DNA from: an uncultured Oscillospiraceae bacterium
GTDB lineage: Bacteria; Bacillota; Clostridia; Oscillospirales; Oscillospiraceae
NCBI GenBank assembly: GCA_910588625.1
Contig: CAJUQN010000047.1
Location: forward strand, 1 to 20,746
DNA: 20,746 nt
Direction: 5' to 3'
Shown here: positions 13,075 to 20,746 of the stretch, one piece after another
Position numbering within the stretch: the stretch's first letter is position 1
How the letters are laid out: each line of letters begins with the position of its first letter
Translations under genes and position numbers: made by a program
The notes under the pieces: generated by a model
What the model was told of the DNA's origin: nothing
Databases searched by the model: none
Seen by the model: only the letters and a program-made list of their open reading frames with translations

Positions 13075-14373
13075 ATGTACAGCCTGACGGATTTAGGGCT
13101 TTATCTGTTGATCTATTCGTTCCTGGGGTGGGTCGTGGAGGCGGGGTATTATGCGGTCACCCGGCGGCAGTTTTGCAACCGGGGCGTACTGTCCCTGCCG
13201 CTGATCCTGGCCTACGGGGTCACCTTTGACCTGCTGATCCTGGTGCTGCCCACTCTGGCAGGCCATCATATCCTGTCCTTCCTGGCCGTGATGGTGGCGG
13301 CCTCTGTGGTGGAGAGCATCGCCGAACACTTCTTCTGCCGGGTGGGGCCAAAAATCGAGTGGCGGGCGGAGCGCAGCCGCCTGCTGGTCGGCACTGGAAA
13401 GGGCCTGCTGGCTTCCATGTCTGTGGCGGCGGTGTACTATGTGGTATACCTCATCATCCACCCAGTGCTGATGGCGGGAGTGGTGTTGATGCCGGAGCTG
13501 CTCAAGCGCGTTATGGTCATCGCCGTACTGGTGTTGATGGCGCTGGACTTCTCCGCGGTATTCTACGCCGTGCGCACGGGGGACGCGTCCCGGTACGAAC
13601 GGCGGCAGGCGGTTGGAAAGCAGGGAAAGCTGGCCGCGTGGATCTACAACATGGTTTGGAAACGCCTGCAAAAAGCCTACCCGGGGATGCGGCAGGCGGA
13701 CGGGCAGGGGCAGGGGCAGGGGACGGACACCTTTGCCAAGGGCCTGTGCTGGGATAAGCTGGTGTGGGTGTTCCTCACCTCCGCCCTGCTGGGGGACGTG
13801 ATCGAAACCTTTTGGTGCGGCCTGGTGGACGGCCAGTGGATGAACCGTTCCAGCGTACTCTACGGCCCCTTCAGCTTCGTGTGGGGGCTGGGCGCGGTGG
13901 TGCTGACGGTGACCCTCCAGCGGCTGGCGGATAAAAATGACCGCTATGTGTTCGCCGCAGGCTTCGTCATTGGCGGTACCTACGAGTACATGTGCAGCGT
14001 GTTCACCGAGCTGGTGTTCGGCACAGTGTTCTGGGATTACAGCGAGATGCCGCTGAACATCGGCGGGCGGACCAATGTGCTGTTCTGCTTCTTCTGGGGC
14101 GTGCTGGCGGTGGTGTGGATCAAAGTGATCTACCCGCCCATGTCCAAGGCCATTGAGTCCGTGCCGCCCCTGGCGGGGAAGATTGCCACCTGGATTGTGC
14201 TGGTGTTCATGGTGTGCAACGCCCTGCTGACCAGCGCGGCCATGCTGCGCTACAACATCCGGGCGATGGATCCTGAGCCTGGCAGCGCCTTTGAGCAGTT
14301 CCTCGACCGGCAGTTCAATGACGAACGTATGGAAAAGCACTGGCCCAACATGATTGTCACTGACGGCAAGTGA
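13075..14373 (+). CDS. Integral membrane protein with duplicated CmpB (ABC_trans_CmpB) domain
   Basis: A 432-residue membrane protein with about ten or more hydrophobic segments. The family pattern occurs twice: FLGWVVEAGYYAVTRRQFCN-RGVLSLPLILAYG near the N-terminus, and LLGDVIETFWCGLVDGQWMN-RSSVLYGPFSFVWG at about 240-280, each followed by similar helices. The halves are joined by a cytoplasmic-looking linker (about 180-225) with a GQGQGQG run. The domain is named a putative ABC-transporter permease type in databases, but no ATPase lies nearby and its function is not established. The ATG at 13075 is preferred; GAAAGG lies about 12 bases upstream, which is a long spacing. The gene stands alone and is convergent with the GLUG-protein operon. 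Confidence 0.75.
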   Translation: MYSLTDLGLYLLIYSFLGWVVEAGYYAVTRRQFCNRGVLSLPLILAYGVTFDLLILVLPTLAGHHILSFLAVMVAASVVESIAEHFFCRVGPKIEWRAERSRLLVGTGKGLLASMSVAAVYYVVYLIIHPVLMAGVVLMPELLKRVMVIAVLVLMALDFSAVFYAVRTGDASRYERRQAVGKQGKLAAWIYNMVWKRLQKAYPGMRQADGQGQGQGTDTFAKGLCWDKLVWVFLTSALLGDVIETFWCGLVDGQWMNRSSVLYGPFSFVWGLGAVVLTVTLQRLADKNDRYVFAAGFVIGGTYEYMCSVFTELVFGTVFWDYSEMPLNIGGRTNVLFCFFWGVLAVVWIKVIYPPMSKAIESVPPLAGKIATWIVLVFMVCNALLTSAAMLRYNIRAMDPEPGSAFEQFLDRQFNDERMEKHWPNMIVTDGK

Positions 14374-14448
14374 CCGCCGGGTTATTTCAAAATAGAAGGA
14401 CACTATGTATCTCTGATTGTCATCGCCAGCACTTGAAAAAACGAATCA

Positions 14449-14494
14449 CCCCGCTTGCCAGACGGAACAAGTCCATCTGGCAAGCGGGGCATTT
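14449..14494. terminator. Bidirectional terminator between convergent genes
   Basis: CCCCGCTTGCCAGA (14449-14462) and TCTGGCAAGCGGGG (14476-14489) form a perfect 14-bp stem, with T-rich sequence on the right for plus-strand transcripts and GATTCGTTTTTT on the left for minus-strand ones. It lies between the CmpB-type gene and the end of the GLUG-protein gene. Confidence 0.9.
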
Positions 14495-17400
14495 TATTTC
14501 GGAGCTGGCTCCTCTTGTTCTTTCTGAACTTTGACGGCCTTTTTCGCCCGCTTGCGTTTGCTGGCAATCAGCAGGAGCACCCCCAGTCCCGCCGCCCCGC
14601 CTGCCGTCAGCAGAACGGGTATCCACAGGCCGTTCCCCTTGGGCTGGAGAAAGAAGGTTCCCTGAGTGCCCTCCATAGTGAGAAGCAGATACTGTCCGTT
14701 TCGGGTCGTGTCCACCGCCACCCACTGGCCGTTTTGATACTGCCACACCTCGGCGTCTTCTCCGGGACTGAGCAGCCGCAGGGGAAGCGCGTCCTCCGGT
14801 CCCAGCATACTCCCGACAAGGGAAATGTCCCACGTGACGGCGCCTTCCGCGTCTTTTTTAGGCGGAGTCTGAGCGCTGTCGGAAACGTGGAGAACCGCTT
14901 CCTGGGTGAACCGTCCCTCCGCCAAAGCCAGGGACAGCTTGCCGGACTGCTCCGCGCTGGCCACCAGGGTGACCCAGGGAGCGTATTCCGCCTCCAGCGT
15001 TACATCCGAGCTGGTGCCGGACATATCGAACTCTGGCCACACACCATAGCTGTCTTCCCGCTCGGGAACCGGAGGCAGCTGAATGCGGGACAGATCGTCT
15101 CCATAGAGGAAGGGAATTTGAGCCACTGTCTTTCCGTCCGCCAGCAAGGTAAGGGCAAAGGCGGTGAATTCGGCGGGAATCCCATCCAGCTGCGACATGG
15201 CCTCAAAGGAGACCGGCTCAGCCCGTCCCGCGTAGCTGACACCGTCCACTCCGGCGGTTCCGGTGTCCACAAAGAAATTGCCGGACAGCACCCCGTCTGT
15301 CTCCACGCCGCCGGCAACGGCTCCCAGGTACTCTGTGCCTTCCTCGATTGTGACGATGGCACAGCTGTCCCTCAGACGGCTGGCCCACCCGGCGACGCCG
15401 CCCACGTAATTCCCGCCGGATAAGACGCACTTGGCCCAGCAGCTGCGCACCGAGGCGTCCGCGAAACCCGCGACGCCGCCGACATAGTTTCCGTCGGTAC
15501 TCTCCACCGGGCCGTAATTCTGGCAGTCCAGGGCAGTGCCAAGGTCCATCCGGCCCGCCAGGCCGCCTACGCAGTCCTTTTTGGCGGTGACACTGCCGTA
15601 GTTGACGCAGCTCTGGAGCACGGCTTTTGTCTCATAGGTGGTCCCAAAGGAAAACACGCCGGTGGCGTCATCCTCCGGGTCTAAGTCAAACTCAATGGCC
15701 ATGGCGCCGATGACGCCGCCCACGTTCCGGTCGCCCTCTACCGCGCCGGTGTTGCGGCAGTCGACCACCTTGCCGTCCCGTGTGGCGGCGATGTCCTCCT
15801 CCGAGGTGTCCTGGAGTATAGGGTCCAGCCCATCCACCGGGGTATTGGTCAAATCAGACGCGGCGTCCAGCAGCACCGTGCACACCGTATGGAATTGGTT
15901 GTTGATGGCCCGCAGGTCGGCGCTCAGGGTGTCGCCTCCGTTCTGCGCGGTCCGGTTCAGGGCGTCCATCTCGCCGGACAGGCCGCCCAGTGCGTCAAAG
16001 AGACCGTCACTGGCCAGACGGAACTGATCCCCCAGCGGGATGAAGGACACCGGCCCTTTGGATGTCAAGTTCTTCACCGCGCCACTGATGGTATCGAAGG
16101 TTCGGCCCGCCAGACTTCCGATCGCGGCGGTGGAATCCGATGCCTCCTGAAAGCGTTCCAGCGCGGATTTTAATCCGGCGGAAATGCCGTCTGTATACTT
16201 CATGGCCTGACTCAGCCTGTCAAGGGCCGCCGTCAAATTGTCTCCGGCGGGCTTGAGTGCGCCGCTGATGGCCTGGAGATCGCCGCGCACCTTCTCAAAG
16301 TCCACCGCGTCCCAATCAAATTCAGGCAGCTGGGGCATATCAGGCAATTCGGGCACATCGGGCAGGTCAAAGTCGGGCAGGTCGAACGCCGCATACACCT
16401 GATTGACAGCGGACGCGGCCTCATCGACGGCGGACACCAGCTGAACCGCATTCGTCTCCACATCTTCGAGAATATCGGCCAAGGTGCCGTCCTCTCCGCC
16501 TTCTTTGATCTCGGGCAGGGCCTTGACCAATTCTTCCAGCGCATCCCTGAGGGCGGCAGCGGCCTTTTTCAGCTTCCCGCCCGCTGCTTGGAGGTGGTCC
16601 GACGCCGCCCGGAGTTCTGCCATCACCTGGTCGCCCGCTGCGGCCGACCCGCTCAGGGAGTTCATGGCTGATTTCAGCTGGGAGGACAGATCCTCCAGCT
16701 TCCCGCCCACAGAGGATAGATCATCTAAAGCGGGGGTAATTTGGTCCAAGGCATTGGTAAGGTCTGCTGTCATTGTGTTGACAGAGCCGATATTGTCGTC
16801 CGCAAAGTTGGCGATGTGATCCAGCATCCGCTGTGAGCTGTCTCTCGCATCGTCCGTGAAGCCGCCCATGGCCTCCAACAGGGCGGACACATCGCCCCCG
16901 GTGCGCTGGGCGTTGCCGATCGCCCGGTCAATCAGGCGGTCCAGGGCCTCCAGCTCTCCCCGCAGACGTTCCAGGGAATCCCCGCTGGGGTCGATTAGCA
17001 GGAAAGGCTCCGCCTGGCCCACAATGCCGCCCACATCCTTCCGCCCGTAAATGGTTCCGCTGTTGGTACAGCCGGACAGATAGCCATCCTGCCGCCCAGC
17101 GATGCCGCCGGTGTTGTACCCCACATGGGGGTAGCCAACCGTCCCATAATTGGTGCAGCTCTGAACCACGCCGCTGGAATAGCCCACAATGCCGCCGGTG
17201 TCAAAGCAGCCGTCCAGCAGGTGGTAGGTTTCGTCATCCGCCGTGGCCCGCTCCTCCAGAATAGCGGCTGCATCCACGTCCATCAGATCCACATTGGTTT
17301 CCGCCTGGGTCAAATTCACTCCAGCGCTGTTTTCACATTTGAGCAGCAGCCCCAAATTCCGGCCCGCAATGCCACCGGTGATATTCTTGCCGCTGACAGA

Positions 17401-17931
17401 GCCAGAGACGGAACAACCGGTAATCTCACCGGTGACGCTGTTGTACCCGGCGATGCCTCCCACGGTGGTATCCCCCTGAACCGTGCCGTAAAAGGCACAG
17501 TCTTGCAGGGTTCCGGCGTTGCTGCCCACGATGCCTCCCACAGTGGAGCGGGTCCCCCCGGGGGCCACGGTTCCCTCCACGGTGAGGTCCTGGACCACGC
17601 CGGACGGCTGGATATAGCGGAACAGGCCCTGGGTTGACCCGGCGGCGGTGATCTGCAGGCCGGAGATGGTGTGTCCCTGGCCTAAAAAGGTGCCGCCGAA
17701 GGTGGGGATGGGGGCGAAATCCACCCCGCTCAGGTCCAGGTCGGCGGTGAGGGTAACGGTCTTGCCCTGGGACCATGTGTCCAGCGCACAATTTTTCCCG
17801 AAACGCTGGAGGTCCTCCACGCTGGAGATGGTGATGGCGCTTTCCTCTGCGGCCCAAGCGGGCAGGGCCAAAGTGGTCAGAATCCAGGCCGCCAGAAGGA
17901 TGGCGAACAGCCGATCAACACGTTTACGCAT
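14494..17931 (-). CDS. Secreted, membrane-anchored GLUG-repeat protein split by a helical domain
   Basis: An 1145-residue surface protein. A signal peptide spans residues 1-27 (basic start, hydrophobic core, AWA cleavage site). GLUG-type beta-repeats occupy about 110-310 (VGGIVGSNAGTLQDC, VGGIAGYNS, TGGIAGRNLG, TGGIVGYSSG, VGGIVGQAE). A helical stretch of about 400 residues follows (about 313-715), rich in heptad-like Leu/Ala patterns and similar in style to the helical part of YhgE/Pip proteins, and containing an acidic LPD/LPE linker (about 516-540). GLUG repeats resume at about 717-915. Then come a beta-rich domain and a C-terminal membrane helix (about 1102-1122) with a basic tail (SKRKRAKK). 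The start overlaps the exporter's stop by 8 bases (ATGCGTAA), so translation is coupled. It probably works with the exporter at the cell envelope; the precise role is unknown. Confidence 0.8.
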   Translation of the reverse strand: MRKRVDRLFAILLAAWILTTLALPAWAAEESAITISSVEDLQRFGKNCALDTWSQGKTVTLTADLDLSGVDFAPIPTFGGTFLGQGHTISGLQITAAGSTQGLFRYIQPSGVVQDLTVEGTVAPGGTRSTVGGIVGSNAGTLQDCAFYGTVQGDTTVGGIAGYNSVTGEITGCSVSGSVSGKNITGGIAGRNLGLLLKCENSAGVNLTQAETNVDLMDVDAAAILEERATADDETYHLLDGCFDTGGIVGYSSGVVQSCTNYGTVGYPHVGYNTGGIAGRQDGYLSGCTNSGTIYGRKDVGGIVGQAEPFLLIDPSGDSLERLRGELEALDRLIDRAIGNAQRTGGDVSALLEAMGGFTDDARDSSQRMLDHIANFADDNIGSVNTMTADLTNALDQITPALDDLSSVGGKLEDLSSQLKSAMNSLSGSAAAGDQVMAELRAASDHLQAAGGKLKKAAAALRDALEELVKALPEIKEGGEDGTLADILEDVETNAVQLVSAVDEAASAVNQVYAAFDLPDFDLPDVPELPDMPQLPEFDWDAVDFEKVRGDLQAISGALKPAGDNLTAALDRLSQAMKYTDGISAGLKSALERFQEASDSTAAIGSLAGRTFDTISGAVKNLTSKGPVSFIPLGDQFRLASDGLFDALGGLSGEMDALNRTAQNGGDTLSADLRAINNQFHTVCTVLLDAASDLTNTPVDGLDPILQDTSEEDIAATRDGKVVDCRNTGAVEGDRNVGGVIGAMAIEFDLDPEDDATGVFSFGTTYETKAVLQSCVNYGSVTAKKDCVGGLAGRMDLGTALDCQNYGPVESTDGNYVGGVAGFADASVRSCWAKCVLSGGNYVGGVAGWASRLRDSCAIVTIEEGTEYLGAVAGGVETDGVLSGNFFVDTGTAGVDGVSYAGRAEPVSFEAMSQLDGIPAEFTAFALTLLADGKTVAQIPFLYGDDLSRIQLPPVPEREDSYGVWPEFDMSGTSSDVTLEAEYAPWVTLVASAEQSGKLSLALAEGRFTQEAVLHVSDSAQTPPKKDAEGAVTWDISLVGSMLGPEDALPLRLLSPGEDAEVWQYQNGQWVAVDTTRNGQYLLLTMEGTQGTFFLQPKGNGLWIPVLLTAGGAAGLGVLLLIASKRKRAKKAVKVQKEQEEPAPK

Positions 17932-20407
17932 GGGTGTTCGCCTCCTCTTCAGCGGTGACCGCCGTTGGCTGGGGCGGATCCTCCGGCTGAACTGCCCCCG
18001 CCGCCACCGCCGCGTTGATGCTGCCGTGAAGGGCGCCGCTGAAATCGGCGTCCACCATGCCGGAAATGTAGCCCCGGACGTGGCCGTCTACACGCAGCGC
18101 ACCGGCGTGGGCCTGAATGGGATGCCGGGCCTTCAGGGTAAAGGCAGTCTTTTCAATGATCGTGTCGCCCAGCAGCAGAATCTGGGGCAGGATGCCCATC
18201 ACCAGGAAGATGGAGATCAGCGTGCCCCGGCCCAGACACACGCCGATGGAGGCGATGGAGGCTGTGGTGGACAGCAGGCCGATGGCCACGCCGGCGGAGG
18301 CCAGGATGGTACCCGAGGTAATAATGGTGGGGAAAGCCTCATTCAGCGACTCGATGACCGCGTCCTTGAGGGACATGGTCTGCTTCAGCTCCACATAGCG
18401 GTTGGCAATCACGATGGCGTAGTCGATATTTGCGCCCATCTGGATGGAGCTGACCACCAGATAGCTGAGGAAGAACAAGGGTTCATCCTGTAAGTAGGGG
18501 AAGGAAAAGTTGATCCAGACGCTGCCCTGGATGACCAGGATCAGCAGCACCGGCAGCCCGGCGGATTTGAAGGTGAACACCAGCACCAGGATGACGAATA
18601 CGATGGTCAAAATGCTGATGAGCATGTTGTCGTTGCCGAAGGAGGCGGACAGGTCGAAATCGCTGGTAGAGTTGCCCACCAGGAGGGAATTTTCCGGATA
18701 ATACCGGGCTACCACCTCATGCAGGGTGTCCAGGAAGGTGAACGTCTCCTCCCCCTCCTCGGGCAGGTCGAGCTGTAAGACCAGACGGCTGTAATTCTCC
18801 CCCTTTAATTGCAGCTGGGCGTCGGTAAGCTGGACGTGGAGGTCCTCAATGGTCTCGGTCATGTCCGCGTCCAGGGAGACGTAGCCGTCTTCCATCATGT
18901 CATAGACATACAGGAACATGTCGATCAGGGGTACGCCGTAGCTGTCCAGGCCGGAGACCACCTGTCCGTAGTCCTCCTGGTCCACGGCGTAGGCGGAGTA
19001 GAGCAGCCGGGCCACCTCAATGTCCAGATCGGTCAGCTCGGCGAACTGCCGGGGGGTCAGCCGGTCGGTGAGGACATAGCCGTCCATGGCGTCCACGTTG
19101 GCCAGACCCAGCACGGAGTCCGTCTCAGGCAGGCGGTCCAGTTCCCGGAGCAGACGGCCCTCCTGCTCATAGTCCCCCTTGGGGACAATAACCGCCAAGG
19201 TGTTCACCCGGCCAAAGGTGTCGTTCACCCGCTGCTGGGCGATCTGGGCGTCGCTCTGTCGAAAGGTGGTCAGCTCGGTCTGCCCGTAGGCGTAGGGGCA
19301 GCGGTTGGCGAACACAAAACCGCCGATCAGAAGCACCACAAACAGAGGCGGCATGATAAACCGGGTTTTCACCGCCAGCTGGCCCCAAGCGGTGATTTTG
19401 GGCACAAAATTCCGATGGTGGGTGCGGTCGATCAGGCCGCTGAAGCTGAGCAGCAACCCGGGCATCAGGGTAAATACGGCCAGCAGACTGAGCACAATGG
19501 ACTTCATCAGCACAAAGCCCAGATCCTTGCCGATGCCGAACTGCATAAAGCACATGGCCCCCAGGCCGGACAGGGTGGTCATAGAGGAGCCGGCAATCTC
19601 CGGAATGGCCTTGCTCAGGGCGGCTACCACCGCTTCCCGAGCCTCCAGCTGCTCCCGCTCCTCGGTATACCGGTGGCAGAGAATAATCGCGTAGTCAATG
19701 GCCAAAGCCAGCTGGAGCACCACCGCCACCGAGTTGGAGACAAAAGATATTTCGCCAAAGAGGAAGTTGGTGCCCTTGTTCATCAGCGCCGCCATGCCAA
19801 AGGTCATGAGCAGCACCGGGATTTCCATGTAGGTGTGCGAAGTGAACAGAAGCACCACCAGGATAATGGCCACAGCGATCAGCATGACGACCTGCATCTC
19901 GGCGTTCAGATTTTCAGAGGCGGAGTCGCCGGTGTCGCCGGTGATATAGACGTCATACCCATCCAGAAGGGCCTTGACACCCTCCAACCCCTTCAGACTC
20001 ACCGGGTCCGTGGCAGTCCCGTCATAGGTGATGGAAAACAGGGCGGAGCCGTTGGTGTAGTGGTCCCTGGAGCCGTCAAACTCCACTGACTTTACTCCTT
20101 CCATCGTCTCCATCTGTTCCGCCAAACCCTCAGCCTGGCGATAGGAGATATTGTCCACCATAATGCGGCTGGTGCCGAAGGTGACAAACTCCTCGTCCAT
20201 CACGGTCAACCCTTGCCGGGTCTCGGTGGTGTCAGACAAGTAGCTGGTCAGATCGTCATTCACCGCCACCCAGCCGCTGGAAAAGACGCAGAAAATAGCA
20301 ACTCCGATGTACATCAGGTAAAAGGCTTTGCGTTTATCCACAATAAAAGCCGCGATTCGCTCCATCAGACTTTGCTTTTCCGAAACTTCTGCTGTGCTCA
20401 TGCTCAA
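17924..20407 (-). CDS. MMPL/RND-superfamily membrane exporter
   Basis: An RND-type transporter of about 827 residues with the two-fold MMPL layout: one membrane helix near the N-terminus (FYLMYIGVAIFCVFSSGWVA), an extracytoplasmic domain, a five-helix bundle, then the same again. The conserved aspartate motif appears in both halves: ALAIDYAIILCHRYTEE (about 235-250) and ANIDYAIVIANRYVE (about 656-670). These residues usually carry the proton pathway. MMPL proteins export lipids or surface molecules; the cargo here is unknown. The C-terminus extends about 80 residues into the cytoplasm. The TTG at 20407 is chosen because GGAAGGAG lies 8 bases upstream; ATGs at 20401 and 20425 are alternatives. 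It is the first gene of a two-gene operon with the GLUG protein. Confidence 0.85.
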   Translation of the reverse strand: MSMSTAEVSEKQSLMERIAAFIVDKRKAFYLMYIGVAIFCVFSSGWVAVNDDLTSYLSDTTETRQGLTVMDEEFVTFGTSRIMVDNISYRQAEGLAEQMETMEGVKSVEFDGSRDHYTNGSALFSITYDGTATDPVSLKGLEGVKALLDGYDVYITGDTGDSASENLNAEMQVVMLIAVAIILVVLLFTSHTYMEIPVLLMTFGMAALMNKGTNFLFGEISFVSNSVAVVLQLALAIDYAIILCHRYTEEREQLEAREAVVAALSKAIPEIAGSSMTTLSGLGAMCFMQFGIGKDLGFVLMKSIVLSLLAVFTLMPGLLLSFSGLIDRTHHRNFVPKITAWGQLAVKTRFIMPPLFVVLLIGGFVFANRCPYAYGQTELTTFRQSDAQIAQQRVNDTFGRVNTLAVIVPKGDYEQEGRLLRELDRLPETDSVLGLANVDAMDGYVLTDRLTPRQFAELTDLDIEVARLLYSAYAVDQEDYGQVVSGLDSYGVPLIDMFLYVYDMMEDGYVSLDADMTETIEDLHVQLTDAQLQLKGENYSRLVLQLDLPEEGEETFTFLDTLHEVVARYYPENSLLVGNSTSDFDLSASFGNDNMLISILTIVFVILVLVFTFKSAGLPVLLILVIQGSVWINFSFPYLQDEPLFFLSYLVVSSIQMGANIDYAIVIANRYVELKQTMSLKDAVIESLNEAFPTIITSGTILASAGVAIGLLSTTASIASIGVCLGRGTLISIFLVMGILPQILLLGDTIIEKTAFTLKARHPIQAHAGALRVDGHVRGYISGMVDADFSGALHGSINAAVAAGAVQPEDPPQPTAVTAEEEANTHA

Positions 20408-20440
20408 CCTGAACGCTCCTTCCATATTTTATGATAGGCA

Positions 20441-20469
20441 ATGATACTCCGTTTTTCTTGAAAATGCAA
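20441..20469 (-). promoter_or_regulatory. Promoter for the exporter operon
   Basis: On the minus strand TTGCAT (20464-20469), a 17-base spacer and TATCAT (20441-20446), about 30 bases before the coding start. Confidence 0.55.
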
Positions 20470-20507
20470 GCAGTCAACAAAGGAAGAATTCAGCCCCCCT
20501 CACGGCT

Positions 20508-20642
20508 TCAAACCTGAGGCTGGACCTTCATGGGTGATATGCCGGGTATAGGGTCGATCACGGTTGTTTCCCAGTCCCTTTTCTGGGCATAGTTTACTAT
20601 TGTGCTGATGCCGCTTCGCCGTGCTCCGTCTTTAATAGCTTC
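20508..20642 (-). pseudogene. 44-codon remnant resembling a SLOG-protein C-terminus
   Basis: A minus-strand frame without a start codon reads EAIKDGARRSGISTIVNYAQ, KRDWETTVIDPIPGIS, then a stop. It begins immediately after an in-frame TAA. The SG-x-S/T-x-x-V-x-YA-x-K pattern resembles the last strand and helix of the SLOG protein at 5168-5701 (SGGTAYTVDYAEKQGLEV). It is probably the 3' end of a lost gene. The family call is tentative. Confidence 0.35.
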
Positions 20643-20648
20643 TTACAT

Positions 20649-20677
20649 ATTTTATTATGCGCTTGGAAGATTGTCAA
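20649..20677 (-). promoter_or_regulatory. Near-consensus promoter driving leftward transcription
   Basis: On the minus strand TTGACA (20672-20677), a 17-base spacer and TAAAAT (20649-20654). It precedes only the 44-codon remnant and then the exporter operon, with no clear terminator between, so it may be a distal promoter for the operon. No gene is visible at 20678-20746. Confidence 0.65.
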
Positions 20678-20746
20678 TTGTAAATGTCACAATGTATGTG
20701 TAACAAAATCGTTGGCAAGGGGGGCTGGCACTCAATAAGACCAGTA

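Noticed and set aside
13093..14403. 436-codon minus-strand frame opposite the CmpB-type gene
   Set aside because: His/Gln/Pro-rich antisense shadow of a membrane protein; it has no recognisable domain.
18809..20089. 426-codon plus-strand frame opposite the MMPL exporter
   Set aside because: His/Gly/Gln-rich antisense shadow; the exporter frame has conserved motifs and membrane helices.
1..20746. tRNA, rRNA or CRISPR array
   Set aside because: No cloverleaf with CCA-type arms, no ribosomal RNA signature words and no regularly spaced direct repeats were found by eye.

Overview
The window looks like a chromosomal stretch from a GC-rich gut Firmicute of the class Clostridia, plausibly an Oscillospiraceae relative such as Flavonifractor or Lawsonibacter. 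This is inferred from AGGAGG-type ribosome sites, TTGACA/TATAAT promoters, high GC in most genes, and the families present (TnpW, large serine recombinases, ImmA/ImmR, SLOG, CmpB-type and MMPL membrane proteins). No database search was possible.

Region 1 (1-3522) is the recombination end of an integrative element. It holds about 400 bp of nested inverted repeats, a terminator-like hairpin with a possible 18-residue leader peptide, a small sigma-70 region-4 protein, about 560 nt of apparently non-coding DNA ending in a terminator, TnpW, and a 501-residue serine recombinase with its own strong promoter. A palindrome module occurs both before the sigma-like gene and at the end of the non-coding block.

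Region 2 (3523-11472) is accessory DNA. A tandem SUKH-domain (immunity-type) protein and a SLOG-family protein lie on the minus strand, each with its own promoter. They are followed by a 75-residue Cro/C1 regulator and a tiny membrane protein, then an ImmR repressor and ImmA protease next to a control region with five TTACGC/GCGTAA half-sites. The rightward transcript starting there runs into decayed material: an in-frame chimera of an IrrE-like N-terminus with a radical-SAM-like C-terminus, a headless serine recombinase, one complete serine recombinase (571 residues), a third recombinase with its middle deleted, and a 22-codon relic of a fourth. This looks like a multi-recombinase element that lost its cargo through several deletions.

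Region 3 (11473-20746) looks like ordinary chromosome: an M20 amidohydrolase with a probable one-base N-terminal frameshift, a duplicated CmpB-type membrane protein, and a minus-strand two-gene operon. The operon encodes an MMPL/RND-type exporter translationally coupled to a 1145-residue secreted, membrane-anchored protein whose GLUG beta-repeats are split by a roughly 400-residue helical segment. A short SLOG-like remnant behind a near-consensus promoter lies at the right edge. No tRNA, rRNA or CRISPR array was recognised.

The best candidates for something not well described are the exporter plus split-GLUG pair, the structured non-coding block with duplicated palindromes around the sigma-like gene, and the heavily rearranged recombinase array.
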